Assembly: GCF_014208035.1 (NCBI RefSeq)
Contig: NZ_JACHMK010000001.1
Location: forward strand, 186,001 to 250,000
Direction: 5' to 3'
DNA length: 64,000 bases
Origin: Schaalia hyovaginalis
GTDB taxonomy: Bacteria > Actinomycetota > Actinomycetes > Actinomycetales > Actinomycetaceae
Shown here: positions 26,760 through 34,810 of the stretch, piece by piece
How positions within the stretch are numbered: the stretch's first letter is position 1
Layout: each line of letters starts with the position of its first letter
Program-made: the position numbers and the translations under genes
The notes under the pieces: model-generated
What the model was told of the DNA's origin: nothing
Seen by the model: only the letters and a program-made list of their open reading frames with translations
Databases searched by the model: none

Positions 26760-28151
26760 TCACGCGGATATCCCCAGGGGCCCCTTCGGCGAACGCCAGG
26801 TGCGGTGCATGTTGAAGACGAAGCGCGCGCCCATGTAGACGAGTCCGTACGCCGCCCATGCTCCGCCGACGATGAAAGCGGGCCCGGCGCCGCCCTCGCG
26901 GGCGAACTCCACCGCGGCGAGGGCCGGCATGAGGATCGCGAGCTGCACGAGCGCGACCTTCGCGAAGAAGGTGTTGTCCCCCGCGCCGAGCAGGACGCCG
27001 TCGAGCATGAAGACCACTGCGCTGATGGGCATCGAAGCGCACGACACCAGCAGCCCGATGGTGGCGATCGGTCGGATCGCCGGATCGGAGCCGAAAAGAA
27101 GGGGCGTCCAGGGGGAGGTCGCGGCGATGAGGACTCCCAGGAGGAGGCCCGCACCGATCCCGAACCGGGTCAGGATCCGCAGAAGCTCCTTCAGGGCGCT
27201 CCCATCGCCCCGACCGATCGCGAGCCCGACGAGCGATTGCGCGGCGATCGCCAGGGCGTCGAGGATGAAGGAGGAGAGGGTCCACGTGGCCAGGACGACC
27301 TGGTAGGACGCGAGCGCCTCGGAGCCGATGCGCGAGACCGGCCAGATCGTCGCCAGCCCCGCGGCCCTCAGCGCGAGGCCGCGCAGCACGAGGGGGGCGC
27401 CCTCCTTCGTGGCGCCGAGGATCCCGGCTCCGCTCGGGGCGAGGGCGACGCCGGCCTCGCGGGCCCGGGCCCGCAGGATCGCGAGGTAGACGCCCGCGAT
27501 GGCGAGCTGAACGATCGAGGTCCCCAGGCCCGAACCCGCGACTCCCATGCCGATCCCGTACATGAGGGCGGCGTTGAGGCCGACATTGAGGGCGGCGCCC
27601 AGGCTCGTCACGAGGAGCGGGGTCTTCGTGTCTTGGAGCCCGCGCAGAGCGCCGACTGCGGAGAAGCCGATCAGCATGCCGACGATTCCGGGTGCGCTGG
27701 CGCGCAGGTAGGCGATCGCGTGGGCCGCGACCTGGGGGTCGGGCGTCATGCGGTGCACGAGGGCGGGCGCGGCCCAGGCGAGCAGGGCCGCGCCGCCGAG
27801 TCCGAGTCCGAGGGCGAGCCAGGACGCGTCGACGCCCACCTGGAGGGCCTTCTTCTTGTCGGAGGCCCCGAGGGCGCGGGCGGTGAGGGAGGTCGTGGAG
27901 TAGGCGAGGAAGATGAAGAGGACGACGAGGGTCTGGAGGACCTGGGAGGCCAGGGAGAGGGCCGCGAGCTGGGGAGTTCCCAGGTGCCCGACCATCGCGG
28001 AGTCGATGAGCGTGAACAGGGGCTCGGCGATCAGCGCGCCCAGGGCGGGAAGCGCGAGGGAGAGGATGCGGCGGACCAGACGGCGCGACGCCCCGGCCCG
28101 ACCTTCAAGTCCGGGTTGAAGGTCGGGCGCCCCCGCGCGAGGTTCATCCAC
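26760..28151 (-). CDS. MATE family efflux transporter
   Basis: A 463-residue, 12-helix MATE/DinF-type exporter. The first helix carries IAEPLFTLIDSAMVGHLG, a family hallmark, and AVGALRGLQDTKTP marks the interdomain loop. Members export cationic compounds using Na+ or H+. GTG 28151 with GGAGGCG upstream is the preferred start; the frame is open further upstream but runs through the DnaA-box region. The gene separates the ribosomal/ssb block from dnaB, which are usually adjacent. Confidence 0.88.
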   Translation of the reverse strand: MDEPRAGAPDLQPGLEGRAGASRRLVRRILSLALPALGALIAEPLFTLIDSAMVGHLGTPQLAALSLASQVLQTLVVLFIFLAYSTTSLTARALGASDKKKALQVGVDASWLALGLGLGGAALLAWAAPALVHRMTPDPQVAAHAIAYLRASAPGIVGMLIGFSAVGALRGLQDTKTPLLVTSLGAALNVGLNAALMYGIGMGVAGSGLGTSIVQLAIAGVYLAILRARAREAGVALAPSGAGILGATKEGAPLVLRGLALRAAGLATIWPVSRIGSEALASYQVVLATWTLSSFILDALAIAAQSLVGLAIGRGDGSALKELLRILTRFGIGAGLLLGVLIAATSPWTPLLFGSDPAIRPIATIGLLVSCASMPISAVVFMLDGVLLGAGDNTFFAKVALVQLAILMPALAAVEFAREGGAGPAFIVGGAWAAYGLVYMGARFVFNMHRTWRSPKGPLGISA

Positions 28152-28181
28152 GAATTTCGCCTCCGATTTCCTTCCACATTC

Positions 28182-28342
28182 TGTGTACACAGCTGTGGAC
28201 AATTCTGTGATTACAAGTGTCGGAATCGTGCGGGAAACCCTAAGCCCGACCTCCGCGCTCCCCGGAAGGGCGATGAGGGTTACCCACAAGGCCTGTGGAG
28301 GACTCGCCGTGTTTTCCACACCCTGTCCCCAGGTTATCCCCA
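28182..28342. promoter_or_regulatory. Cluster of DnaA-box-like sites upstream of dnaB
   Basis: Within the 371-bp gap between the MATE gene and dnaB there is an exact actinobacterial DnaA box (TGTGGACAA at 28194-28202, reverse complement of TTGTCCACA). Near-matches are TTACCCACA 28280-28288, TTTTCCACA 28312-28320 and TTATCCCCA 28334-28342, and a weaker one starts at 28294. A perfect 10-bp palindrome, TGTGTACACA, is at 28182-28191. The segment is AT-richer than its surroundings. This could be a DnaA-controlled dnaB promoter or a titration/origin element. The remaining part, 28343-28522, shows only the dnaB leader. Confidence 0.6.
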
Positions 28343-28522
28343 TTCAACCGGAGGTTCAGAGTGCGGGAGGCCGCCCTTAAGGCTGTACTCTCGCGTGTGC
28401 GCGACCCCTGCCCGCCCCCGTCCCGGCAACGCCTCCGAACGAGGGCCCCGGAGCCGACGCGCCCGCGAACGCCCTCGTGAAGCTGTACGGGGAAGCGGAT
28501 CAACAGGGAAGGACGTGGAGAG

Positions 28523-29866
28523 GTGTCTGAGGAATTCGACCGCACGCCGCCGCAGGACATCGATGCGGAGATGTCCGTCCTCGGATCGATGATGCTGACG
28601 ACCGACGCGATCGTCACCGTCACCGAGGAGATCCGCGGAGCGGACTTCTACCTGCCGAACCACGAGATCATCTTCGATGCGATCGTCGACCTCTTCGGGC
28701 AGAACGAACCCGCCGACGCGATCACCGTCGCGGGCCACCTCCAGCGCGCCGGCACCCTGACGAAGGTCGGCGGCGCCGCCTACCTCCACACGCTCATCGC
28801 CTCGGTGCCGACGGCCGCGAACGCCGGATACTACGCCCGCATCGTCCGTGAGAGGGCCATCATGCGCCGCCTCGTCACCGCGGGCACGCGCATCGTCCAG
28901 CTCGGCTACGCCGACGCGGGCGGCGAGGTCGAGGAGATCGTCGAGCAGGCCCAGTCCGAGATCTACGCCGTCTCCTCGGAGCGCTCCTCGAAGGACTACG
29001 TCTCCATGGAATCCATGGCGCACAGCCTGCTCGAGCACCTCGAGGAGATCCAGGACTCGAAGGGCAAGCTCCAGGGCGTTCCCACGGGATTCACCGACCT
29101 CGACGCCCTCACCCAGGGCCTGCACGGCGGCCAGATGATCATCGTCGCCGCGCGCCCCGCCATGGGCAAATCGACCCTCGCCCTCGATTTCTGCCGATCC
29201 GCATCGATCAAGCACGGGATCACCTCGCTCATCTTCTCCCTGGAGATGAGCCAGCAGGAGATCGCGATGCGCATGCTCTCCGCCGAATCCGGCGTCTTCC
29301 TCTCGAAGATGCAGTCGGGCTCGATGACTGACCAGGACTGGAGGCGCGTGTCGAACACGGTCGCCAAGATCGCGAATGCGCCGCTCTACGTCGACGACTC
29401 GGCGAACATGACGATCACCGAGATCCGGGCGAAGTGCCGCCAGCTCAAGCAGCAGCACAACCTCGGTCTCATCGTCATCGACTACCTCCAGCTCATGACG
29501 AGCGGACGCCAGGTCGAGTCGCGCCAGCAGGAGGTCTCGGCGATGTCGAGGAATCTCAAGCTCCTCGCCAAGGACATCGACGTGCCCGTCGTCGCCGTCG
29601 CGCAGCTCAACCGTAATTCCGAGTCGCGCAACGACCGCAAGCCGATGATGTCCGACCTGCGCGAGTCGGGATCGCTCGAGCAGGACGCGGACATCATCAT
29701 GCTCCTCCACCGTCCCGAGTACTACGACAAGGAGGATCGTCCCGGCGAGGCCGACATCATCGTCGCCAAGCACAGGAACGGTTCGACGGACACGATCCGC
29801 GCCCTCTTCCAGGGGCACATGGCCCGCTTCGTCAACTACACGGGACGCGAAGAGCCGCAGGACTGA
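28523..29866 (+). CDS. dnaB: Replicative DNA helicase DnaB
   Basis: A 447-residue replicative helicase. The N-terminal DnaB domain (about 10-110) is followed by the linker and a RecA-like ATPase with ARPAMGKSTLALDF (Walker A, about 209-222), SLEMS, VIDYLQLM (Walker B) and the QL(N)R-containing VAQLNRNSE segment. It starts at GTG 28523 with GGAC/GAGAGG upstream. No intein is present, although DnaB is a common intein host. Its promoter region carries DnaA-box-like sites. Confidence 0.97.
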   Translation: MSEEFDRTPPQDIDAEMSVLGSMMLTTDAIVTVTEEIRGADFYLPNHEIIFDAIVDLFGQNEPADAITVAGHLQRAGTLTKVGGAAYLHTLIASVPTAANAGYYARIVRERAIMRRLVTAGTRIVQLGYADAGGEVEEIVEQAQSEIYAVSSERSSKDYVSMESMAHSLLEHLEEIQDSKGKLQGVPTGFTDLDALTQGLHGGQMIIVAARPAMGKSTLALDFCRSASIKHGITSLIFSLEMSQQEIAMRMLSAESGVFLSKMQSGSMTDQDWRRVSNTVAKIANAPLYVDDSANMTITEIRAKCRQLKQQHNLGLIVIDYLQLMTSGRQVESRQQEVSAMSRNLKLLAKDIDVPVVAVAQLNRNSESRNDRKPMMSDLRESGSLEQDADIIMLLHRPEYYDKEDRPGEADIIVAKHRNGSTDTIRALFQGHMARFVNYTGREEPQD

Positions 29867-29886
29867 GGGCCCGCGGGCCCGGCCCT

Positions 29887-30978
29887 TCAGCCCTCCCGGG
29901 CCGTGCTTGCGCCCTCGGCCGTCCCGGGCCCATCGTCTCGCGGGCCCGAGGGGCCGTCGGCCTCGACCGGGTCGCCAGCCCCGCCCTCGTCCCCCTCCGC
30001 TTGCGCGCTCGCGGCCCCGGCGGCCCGCAGGAGTCGGCGCCGTCTGCGGGAGGCGAGCAGGACGTCGAAGGTCAGGATCACGAGCGCCGCCCAGACGACC
30101 GCGCTCGCGATCCAGCGGGCCGTCTGCATCTCCTCGTGGAAGATGGCGACGCCGATGAGCATCTGGAGGCCCGGCGAGACGTACTGGATGAATCCGAGCG
30201 TTCCGAGGGTCAGTCCCTTCGCGGCGGCTGCGAACATGATGAGGGGGATGACTGTGATGAGCCCGGCCCCGATGAGGAGCGCGAGATGGGCCAGCGGATC
30301 GATGGGCGCATCGGCGCCCTGCGCGAGAAGGGTCTGGAAGGAGGTGTGCCCCTTCGCGGCGAGGTAGCCGTAGTAGGCGAGGAGGAAGGGCGCGACCGTC
30401 GCGGTTTCGACGGCCATTCCCGCCAGCGGGTCGACTTTCGCGGCGACGTCCTTCTTCACCAGTGAATAGAGGGCGAAGGAGAAGGCGAGTGCGAGGGAGA
30501 TCCAGGGGAGCCTGCCCTGTGCGAGCAGGAGGATGAGGACCGCGAGGGCGCCGAGGGCGAGGGCTGCGCCTTGGAGGCGGGAGATGCGCTCCCTGAGGAC
30601 GATGAGTCCCAGTGCGACGGTGACGAGTGGATTGATGAAGTAGCCGATCGCGGCGTCGACCGTGTGGCCGGTCTGGATCGCGAAGACGTAGGTCGACCAG
30701 TTGACGACGATGAGGACTCCCGCGAGGGCGAGGCGGGACAGGATCCTCGGCTCGGCCGCGATGGCCTTGAGCGCGTTGAAGCGCTTGAGGATCGTGAGGG
30801 CGAGGGCGCACCAGGCGAGGCCCCATACGGCCCGGTGGACGATGACCTCGACGGCTCCTGCGGGTGAGAGGAGGTGGAAGTAGAGGGGGAAGAATCCCCA
30901 GATCACGTACACGCTCAACCCGAGGGCGAGTGCGCGGGGTTCGTTGCGGCCGCTATTCGGTGCGGGCTGTCGTGTCAT
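29887..30978 (-). CDS. rarD: EamA/RarD family transporter
   Basis: A 363-residue protein with ten hydrophobic helices of the EamA/DMT type. The RarD signature is present near the start (YVIWGFFPLYFHLL and HRAVWGLAW). The last 50 residues are hydrophilic, Ala/Glu/Gly-rich and probably cytoplasmic. The original name reflects a chloramphenicol-sensitive phenotype in relatives; the substrate is unknown. It converges on dnaB 20 bp away. Confidence 0.88.
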   Translation of the reverse strand: MTRQPAPNSGRNEPRALALGLSVYVIWGFFPLYFHLLSPAGAVEVIVHRAVWGLAWCALALTILKRFNALKAIAAEPRILSRLALAGVLIVVNWSTYVFAIQTGHTVDAAIGYFINPLVTVALGLIVLRERISRLQGAALALGALAVLILLLAQGRLPWISLALAFSFALYSLVKKDVAAKVDPLAGMAVETATVAPFLLAYYGYLAAKGHTSFQTLLAQGADAPIDPLAHLALLIGAGLITVIPLIMFAAAAKGLTLGTLGFIQYVSPGLQMLIGVAIFHEEMQTARWIASAVVWAALVILTFDVLLASRRRRRLLRAAGAASAQAEGDEGGAGDPVEADGPSGPRDDGPGTAEGASTAREG

Positions 30979-31013
30979 CGCTGTGCCTTCGGACGAGGGT
31001 GGGAGGGGGAATG

Positions 31014-31073
31014 AAAAAGCGCGACGCCGTGCGTCGCGCGAGTCGTGCGGGGGCGCGCATCCTTGCGCGCCCC
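31014..31073 (-). terminator. Two stacked hairpins, the second with a U tract, after the small membrane protein gene
   Basis: On the minus strand the transcript first meets a 10-bp perfect hairpin (31050-31059 with 31064-31073, GGGGCGCGCA arm) and then a 9-bp hairpin (31019-31027 with 31031-31039, GCGCGACGC arm) followed directly by five U residues (31014-31018). The second is a good intrinsic terminator and separates this gene from rarD. Confidence 0.8.
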
Positions 31074-31085
31074 GGAATGAGCGTG

Positions 31086-31307
31086 TCAGTTCTTGGTGGA
31101 CTGGGAGATCGCGTAGGCGGCCGGCGCGAAGAGGGCGGCGGTCAGACCGACGAGGGCGGCGATGACGGCGGAAACGGTCGAAGAGGCGTTGATGGCCGCG
31201 GTCACGCCGAGAACGGCGAGGAGGACGACGGCGAGGACGAGGCCGGTGAGGTCCGCGGTCTTCTGCCAGGCGGCGGGGGTGACTTCGGACTTGACGATGT
31301 GATCCAT
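31086..31307 (-). CDS. Small two-helix membrane protein of unknown function
   Basis: A 73-residue protein with two hydrophobic segments (about 20-40 and 45-66) separated by a short polar turn, flanked by a charged N-terminus (MDHIVKSEVTPAAWQK) and a SQSTKN end. It has its own terminator downstream and an 11-bp hairpin in its leader. I do not recognise a family; holin-like size alone is not evidence of phage origin, and the neighbouring genes are chromosomal. Confidence 0.6.
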   Translation of the reverse strand: MDHIVKSEVTPAAWQKTADLTGLVLAVVLLAVLGVTAAINASSTVSAVIAALVGLTAALFAPAAYAISQSTKN

Positions 31308-31320
31308 GGGGTTCTTCTTT

Positions 31321-31347
31321 CGGTCAGTGCTCGCGAAGCACTGACCG
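31321..31347. promoter_or_regulatory. 11-bp perfect hairpin in the leader of the small membrane protein gene
   Basis: Arms 31321-31331 (CGGTCAGTGCT) and 31337-31347 are reverse complements with a five-base loop, ending about 13 bases before the start codon of the leftward gene. It could sit in the 5' untranslated region and affect stability or translation. The role is inferred. Confidence 0.5.
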
Positions 31348-31751
31348 TGCCCCGCACAGCAGCGTGTCAGTTCGCTTCCCCGGGTGGACTGGAATCGTTT
31401 CCGATCGGGTGCCCACCTGTTTCAGCACCTACGAATGTAGCAAGGGGCCTCGGGCGGAATCCAGTGATGAGCATGAGATCACACGGGGTTCGCAGGTGCG
31501 GTGCGGGTCTGAGGCGGTGGCGGAGCCGAGCGCTTCGTTCGGGATCGTGGCGACAAGTCGGACAGGAGCCCGGGGGCGTGCGGCGACAACTCGAACATCG
31601 CATATTGCGAGCGCAGCCATATGCGCAGGTCAGTGGGATTCGTCTGCGCTGGCACCGCCCAGAGCGCCCGAGTTGTGGTCACGTGCGCGCGGGGATTGTC
31701 CGAGTTGTTGACGGGCGGCGAGCCGTGCCGCAGCCCCCAGCGCCCCCGGGG
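31348..31751. other. Non-coding gap with no recognised feature
   Basis: About 400 bases between the small membrane protein leader and the cspA hairpin. Short open frames exist on both strands, but none has an SD, coding character or a recognisable product. Repeated CGAGTTGT/ACAACTCG words occur at about 31580-31705. I see nothing that can be named. Confidence 0.5.
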
Positions 31752-31802
31752 CTGAACGCGTGTGTCCCCCCGGCTGAAAGCCGGGGGGACACACGCGTTC
31801 AG
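31752..31802. terminator. 23-bp perfect hairpin downstream of cspA
   Basis: Arms 31752-31774 and 31780-31802 are exact reverse complements with a TGAAA loop. The hairpin begins ten bases after the cspA stop codon. It lacks a T tract, but its length and position fit a very strong terminator or 3'-end stabiliser for an abundant cold-shock message. Confidence 0.75.
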
Positions 31803-31811
31803 AGGCGAGGA

Positions 31812-32021
31812 TCAGCCGAGGCGCTGAATGTTCTCGGCCTGAAGGCCCTTCGGGCCCTGGGTGATCTCGAACTCCACCTTCTCCTCTTCGAACAGGGTGC
31901 GGCGGCCGCCCTCCTGGACGATGTTGGAGAAGTGGGCGAAGACATCGGCGGAACCGTCATCGGGGGTGATGAAGCCGTAGCCCTTTTCGTCGTTGAACCA
32001 TTTCACGACACCAGTGGTCAT
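31812..32021 (-). CDS. cspA: Cold-shock domain protein
   Basis: A 69-residue cold-shock protein from ATG 32021. RNP1 (KGYGFI) and RNP2 (VFAHFS) motifs are both intact, as is the WFNDEKG start. It binds single-stranded nucleic acid and acts as an RNA chaperone. An in-frame ATG at 32033 would add four residues. A long leader is expected in this family and the 118 bases upstream contain no other gene. It is the last recognisable chromosomal gene before the prophage. Confidence 0.95.
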   Translation of the reverse strand: MTTGVVKWFNDEKGYGFITPDDGSADVFAHFSNIVQEGGRRTLFEEEKVEFEITQGPKGLQAENIQRLG

Positions 32022-32033
32022 GGGTGTTTCCAA

Positions 32034-32588
32034 TCTGCATGCCCGTCACGGGCGGTGGGCCGGATCCGAACGGAGCCCGGCATAGTGACCGAAGCTCCTG
32101 CACCACCGCACTGCGAGATACTGCATTGAAACCGCGTTCCTACGGGCTCAACGCTACAGCATGGAATCGGATCCGCGGGCGTGAGAGAGGTCTCGTCCCC
32201 GATCGCCCTCGAGCGGGACCGGGATCCGGGCCCTCGGCGGCCGACCCCGAAGCCGGATCAGGAACCGGGGGATGAAGGCGAACGGATACCCAAGCCCTCG
32301 AACGGGCTCCGGAGCGCGACGAAGGATGAAGGAAAGGAATGAGGAGATGAAAAGAGGAAGAGGAAGAGGCCGCCTCCGGCGACCCCTTCCTCATACGTGC
32401 GCGAGAGGGGAGTTGAAAACGAGGATCGCGCATTCGGATTACCCGCGAAATCGTGCGAATCTGTTGGGATTCTGCGGGAAAGTCGCGGCAGGTTGATCCA
32501 GAAAGAATAGCCCTGGAGATGACGATTTCGCAGGGGAATGTAGTCATGACTACAGAGACGCCCCGGAGCCGTCGGAAAATGCGAAAGC
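32034..32588. other. Gene-free boundary between chromosome and prophage, with a 16-bp palindrome
   Basis: About 550 bases without a supported gene. The composition changes along it: GC-rich up to about 32290, then purine-rich (about 32325-32375) and AT-richer to 32560. A perfect 16-bp palindrome, TGTAGTCATGACTACA, occupies 32539-32554. No tRNA gene was recognised. The left attachment site should lie in this stretch, because cspA is chromosomal and the gene at 32638 is phage. Its exact core cannot be identified without the right end. Confidence 0.5.
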
Positions 32589-32625
32589 CGCCCCGCTGGC
32601 CACCCAAGAGGCGGCCGGCGGGGCG
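32589..32625 (-). terminator. Terminator of the prophage late/lysis operon
   Basis: Arms 32589-32601 and 32613-32625 form a 13-bp stem (one T-G pair) around an 11-base loop. On the minus strand it begins 13 bases after the last lysis-cassette stop codon and is followed by GCTTTCGCATTTT. This is a plausible intrinsic terminator marking the end of leftward late transcription. Confidence 0.7.
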
Positions 32626-32637
32626 TGGATTGAGGGG

Positions 32638-33003
32638 CTAGATCTTGTCGTCGAGTTCAGGAGGCGGACACGGTTCGGACGGGGTGTCGCTGCCCTCGGG
32701 AATGAGGGTGAGGAGATCCCGTCCCCACGCGAGGAGGGCTCTGGCATAGGAGATCGCGTGCCAGCGAATGGAGTCGGCTTCGTGTGCGAGTGCTCTGGCT
32801 GCGTCACGATCAGACTCGGCCCTGGCGAGCGCGGCCTCCAGGTTCTCGACGCGTTTGGTGAGGTTTTGGATCGTCACGTCCAGGAGGCTGATCCTGGCCG
32901 CATCGCGTTGGGTTGCGCGGTTGAGGAGGGCTCCCGCAATCGCACCGATGAAGCCGATGATGGCCACAACGATTGCAGACTCGAGGGGCGGAATGCTGAT
33001 CAT
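32638..33003 (-). CDS. Membrane-anchored coiled-coil protein of the lysis cassette
   Basis: A 121-residue protein. An N-terminal transmembrane helix (about 8-28, AIVVAIIGFIGAIAGALL) is followed by a heptad-rich helix (about 35-75, TIQNLTKRVENLEAALARAE) and an acidic, Pro-rich tail. Its start overlaps the holin stop (ATGA), so the two are translationally coupled. Position and architecture suggest a lysis accessory, comparable in shape to an i-spanin or a second holin. No sequence family was recognised, and Gram-positive hosts do not need classical spanins. Confidence 0.65.
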   Translation of the reverse strand: MISIPPLESAIVVAIIGFIGAIAGALLNRATQRDAARISLLDVTIQNLTKRVENLEAALARAESDRDAARALAHEADSIRWHAISYARALLAWGRDLLTLIPEGSDTPSEPCPPPELDDKI

Positions 33004-33353
33004 TGATCCTCACCTGTCTCTGCGTGGCGCGGCGCATAGCCTTCACCGCCAGGGGTGACTCGTCCGATCCAGTCGATCACTCCGATCCGCTTCAAGATCG
33101 TGAAGGCCGTTTGCGCTGATGCAATGATCACTGCCCAGACACTCACGAGGTACTCCCAGGCCCACGGGTAGGCGCCGGCCGCCCAGACGCCGATGGTGAG
33201 AACCGCGGCCGCGATGAGGACGATCACGCGGCGCTTCGTCGGCGACCACGAGGGGATGTCGACGGCGGCGTAGGCGACGGACAGGAGCGGGCCGAGGATC
33301 GCGGAGACGACGAGTGGGTCGAATCCGATGCCGATGAGCAGCTCGTTCACCAC
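33000..33353 (-). CDS. Phage holin
   Basis: A 117-residue protein with three hydrophobic segments (about 8-32, 42-62 and 66-90), a short basic cytoplasmic loop (SPTKRR) and a hydrophilic C-terminus. It overlaps the end of the endolysin gene by 7 bp and is followed by the membrane/coiled-coil gene. It would form the timed membrane lesion that releases the endolysin. The assignment rests on topology and position. Confidence 0.75.
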   Translation of the reverse strand: MVNELLIGIGFDPLVVSAILGPLLSVAYAAVDIPSWSPTKRRVIVLIAAAVLTIGVWAAGAYPWAWEYLVSVWAVIIASAQTAFTILKRIGVIDWIGRVTPGGEGYAPRHAETGEDQ

Positions 33354-34372
33354 AGCCTCCCCTCGTTGAGGGCCCTCTGGATCATGGTGGCCGTCGCGGA
33401 CCCGAGGTAGCCGTCGGCGGTTACGCCGAGGCGGCGCTGCCAGGCGCGGATCGTGTCCGGGCCGAGGATCCCGTCATCGGTGACGCCGAGGCGGCGCTGC
33501 AGCTCGGCGATCGCCGCCGACCCCTCGCCCTCGCTGGTCCACTCCCAGCCGTCACCTGCCGCGGGCACGTACTCGATGTTGGGCGCGTACTGGCCCGAGA
33601 TGATCGAGTCCTGCACGGTGCCCAGGACCTCCTGGAGGCGGCGGATCGACGCGGGGCCGATGATCGCGTCGACGACGAGCGGCGCCGTCTGCACCTGGGT
33701 GCTCCCACCCTGCAGGGCCGCGAGCGTCTGCGGGCCGGGGATACCGTCCACCACGAGCCCACGGTCGCGCTGGAATGCCTCGACGGCCGCGAACGTATCG
33801 GCGCCGAGGATGCCGTCGGGGCCGACCGAATACCCGGCGTTGACCAGGAGCGTCTGCACGCGGCGCGTGTACTCCTCGTCGTAGCCGTTGGGGTTGTAGG
33901 CCGAGCCTGTGCCCGCCCAATCCTCGGCAGCGGTCTGCCCACCCGTGTACCGCAGGTAGCAGTCCCAGGGGTAGTCGTAGTAGCCGCGGACGTTCGTCTC
34001 GTAGCCCGTCTGGTCCCCGGCCTGGCCGCCCGCGATTCGGCCGCGCTCGTCGATCGACGCCTGGGCGAGGAGCCCACCGCCGAGATATACGGCGACGTGG
34101 TGCGCGTCGGCCAGGAGGATGTCCCCCGGCTCAGGCGCCCCGTTGGGCGTGACGGCCACCCACCCGCGTGCGGTGAGCTCGCGGCGAATGTTGCCCGTGT
34201 ACGTCGCGGCCCCCGTGTCGAAGCCACAGGATCGCGCGACGGCGATCACGAGCGCGGAGCAATCCGTCTCGCCCCCGACCCGCACGTCCCACCGGTTGGA
34301 CTGGTCGTAGCCCAAATTACCGGACTCGCACCACCATCTCATCGAGGAGATGAGCTGATTCAGATTACCCAT
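33347..34372 (-). CDS. Endolysin: NlpC/P60- or CHAP-like peptidase with peptidoglycan-binding repeats
   Basis: A 341-residue lysin. The N-terminal cysteine-peptidase domain (about 15-150) has ETDCSALV with the catalytic Cys and ADAHHVAVYLG with the His. Three peptidoglycan-binding type-1 repeats follow, each with a version of DGILG-x-DT-x-AAV-x-FQR: about 172-218, a degenerate one at about 230-250, and 286-335. It would cleave peptide bonds in host peptidoglycan. No signal peptide is seen, so export depends on the neighbouring holin. It is the first gene of the lysis cassette. Confidence 0.88.
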   Translation of the reverse strand: MGNLNQLISSMRWWCESGNLGYDQSNRWDVRVGGETDCSALVIAVARSCGFDTGAATYTGNIRRELTARGWVAVTPNGAPEPGDILLADAHHVAVYLGGGLLAQASIDERGRIAGGQAGDQTGYETNVRGYYDYPWDCYLRYTGGQTAAEDWAGTGSAYNPNGYDEEYTRRVQTLLVNAGYSVGPDGILGADTFAAVEAFQRDRGLVVDGIPGPQTLAALQGGSTQVQTAPLVVDAIIGPASIRRLQEVLGTVQDSIISGQYAPNIEYVPAAGDGWEWTSEGEGSAAIAELQRRLGVTDDGILGPDTIRAWQRRLGVTADGYLGSATATMIQRALNEGRLW

Positions 34373-34453
34373 TCCGTTTCCCCTTTCTGGGTATGAGGAA
34401 GCCCCACACCGGAAGACCCGGGCGGGGCTGGTTGTAGAGACGCTGCAAAGACG

Positions 34454-34797
34454 CTAGGCGGACGGGATCCCCTCCTCATGGGCGGCCTCCACGTCGGACT
34501 CCGGAGTCTCATGCGGGACGAGCGCATAGAGAATGTGCGCGTCCGTCACCGCCGCTAGGTCCTTGCCAGGTTCAGGCGGCAACGCAGCCAGAGCCTTGTC
34601 GTAGATTCCTGCGTGTACTCGAGGACAGTCGCGATCGATGACGCTCCGGTCTCGTCCACAGGCTTGACGACCGTCTGATCCCACACGGAATCCACCTCGC
34701 TAGAGGTCATTCCAAGCGTCGCCCCCAGCGCTCGCGCGCGGGCTTTCAGGTCCTCATTGTTCTGCGCGGCGAGGATCGCCGTAGATGACGCAACCAC
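34454..34797 (-). pseudogene. Small tail-region protein split by a -1 frameshift
   Basis: Two overlapping frames look like parts of one protein. The first runs from a start at 34797 through GATLGMTSSEVDSVWDQ to VLEYTQE. Near 34605-34615 the protein-like reading moves to the -1 frame and continues as GIYDKALAALPPEPGKD to the stop at 34454. No standard slippery heptamer was seen at the junction. A sequencing indel, a real mutation or non-canonical frameshifting are all possible. The joined product would be about 113 residues. It lies between the tail collar gene and the endolysin; its function is unknown. Confidence 0.6.
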
Positions 34798-34810
34798 GTG
34801 TTCTTTCCTT

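Noticed and set aside
28152..28522. Calling this interval the chromosomal origin of replication
   Set aside because: DnaA-box-like sites exist, but dnaA and dnaN are not adjacent and skew cannot be measured in this window; only a DnaA-box cluster is claimed.
26526..28592. 688-codon plus-strand frame across the MATE gene
   Set aside because: Shadow of the MATE gene; no domain and no start signal.
31086..31307. Small two-helix protein as a phage holin
   Set aside because: It lies among chromosomal genes with its own terminator, and the prophage has a better holin at 33000-33353.
32034..32640. tRNA gene serving as attachment site
   Set aside because: I searched the border by eye for a cloverleaf, the GGTTCRA T-arm and 3' acceptor pattern and found none.
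34454..34797. Programmed frameshift comparable to tail chaperones
   Set aside because: No slippery heptamer and the wrong position relative to the tape measure gene; reported as a frameshifted gene of unknown cause instead.
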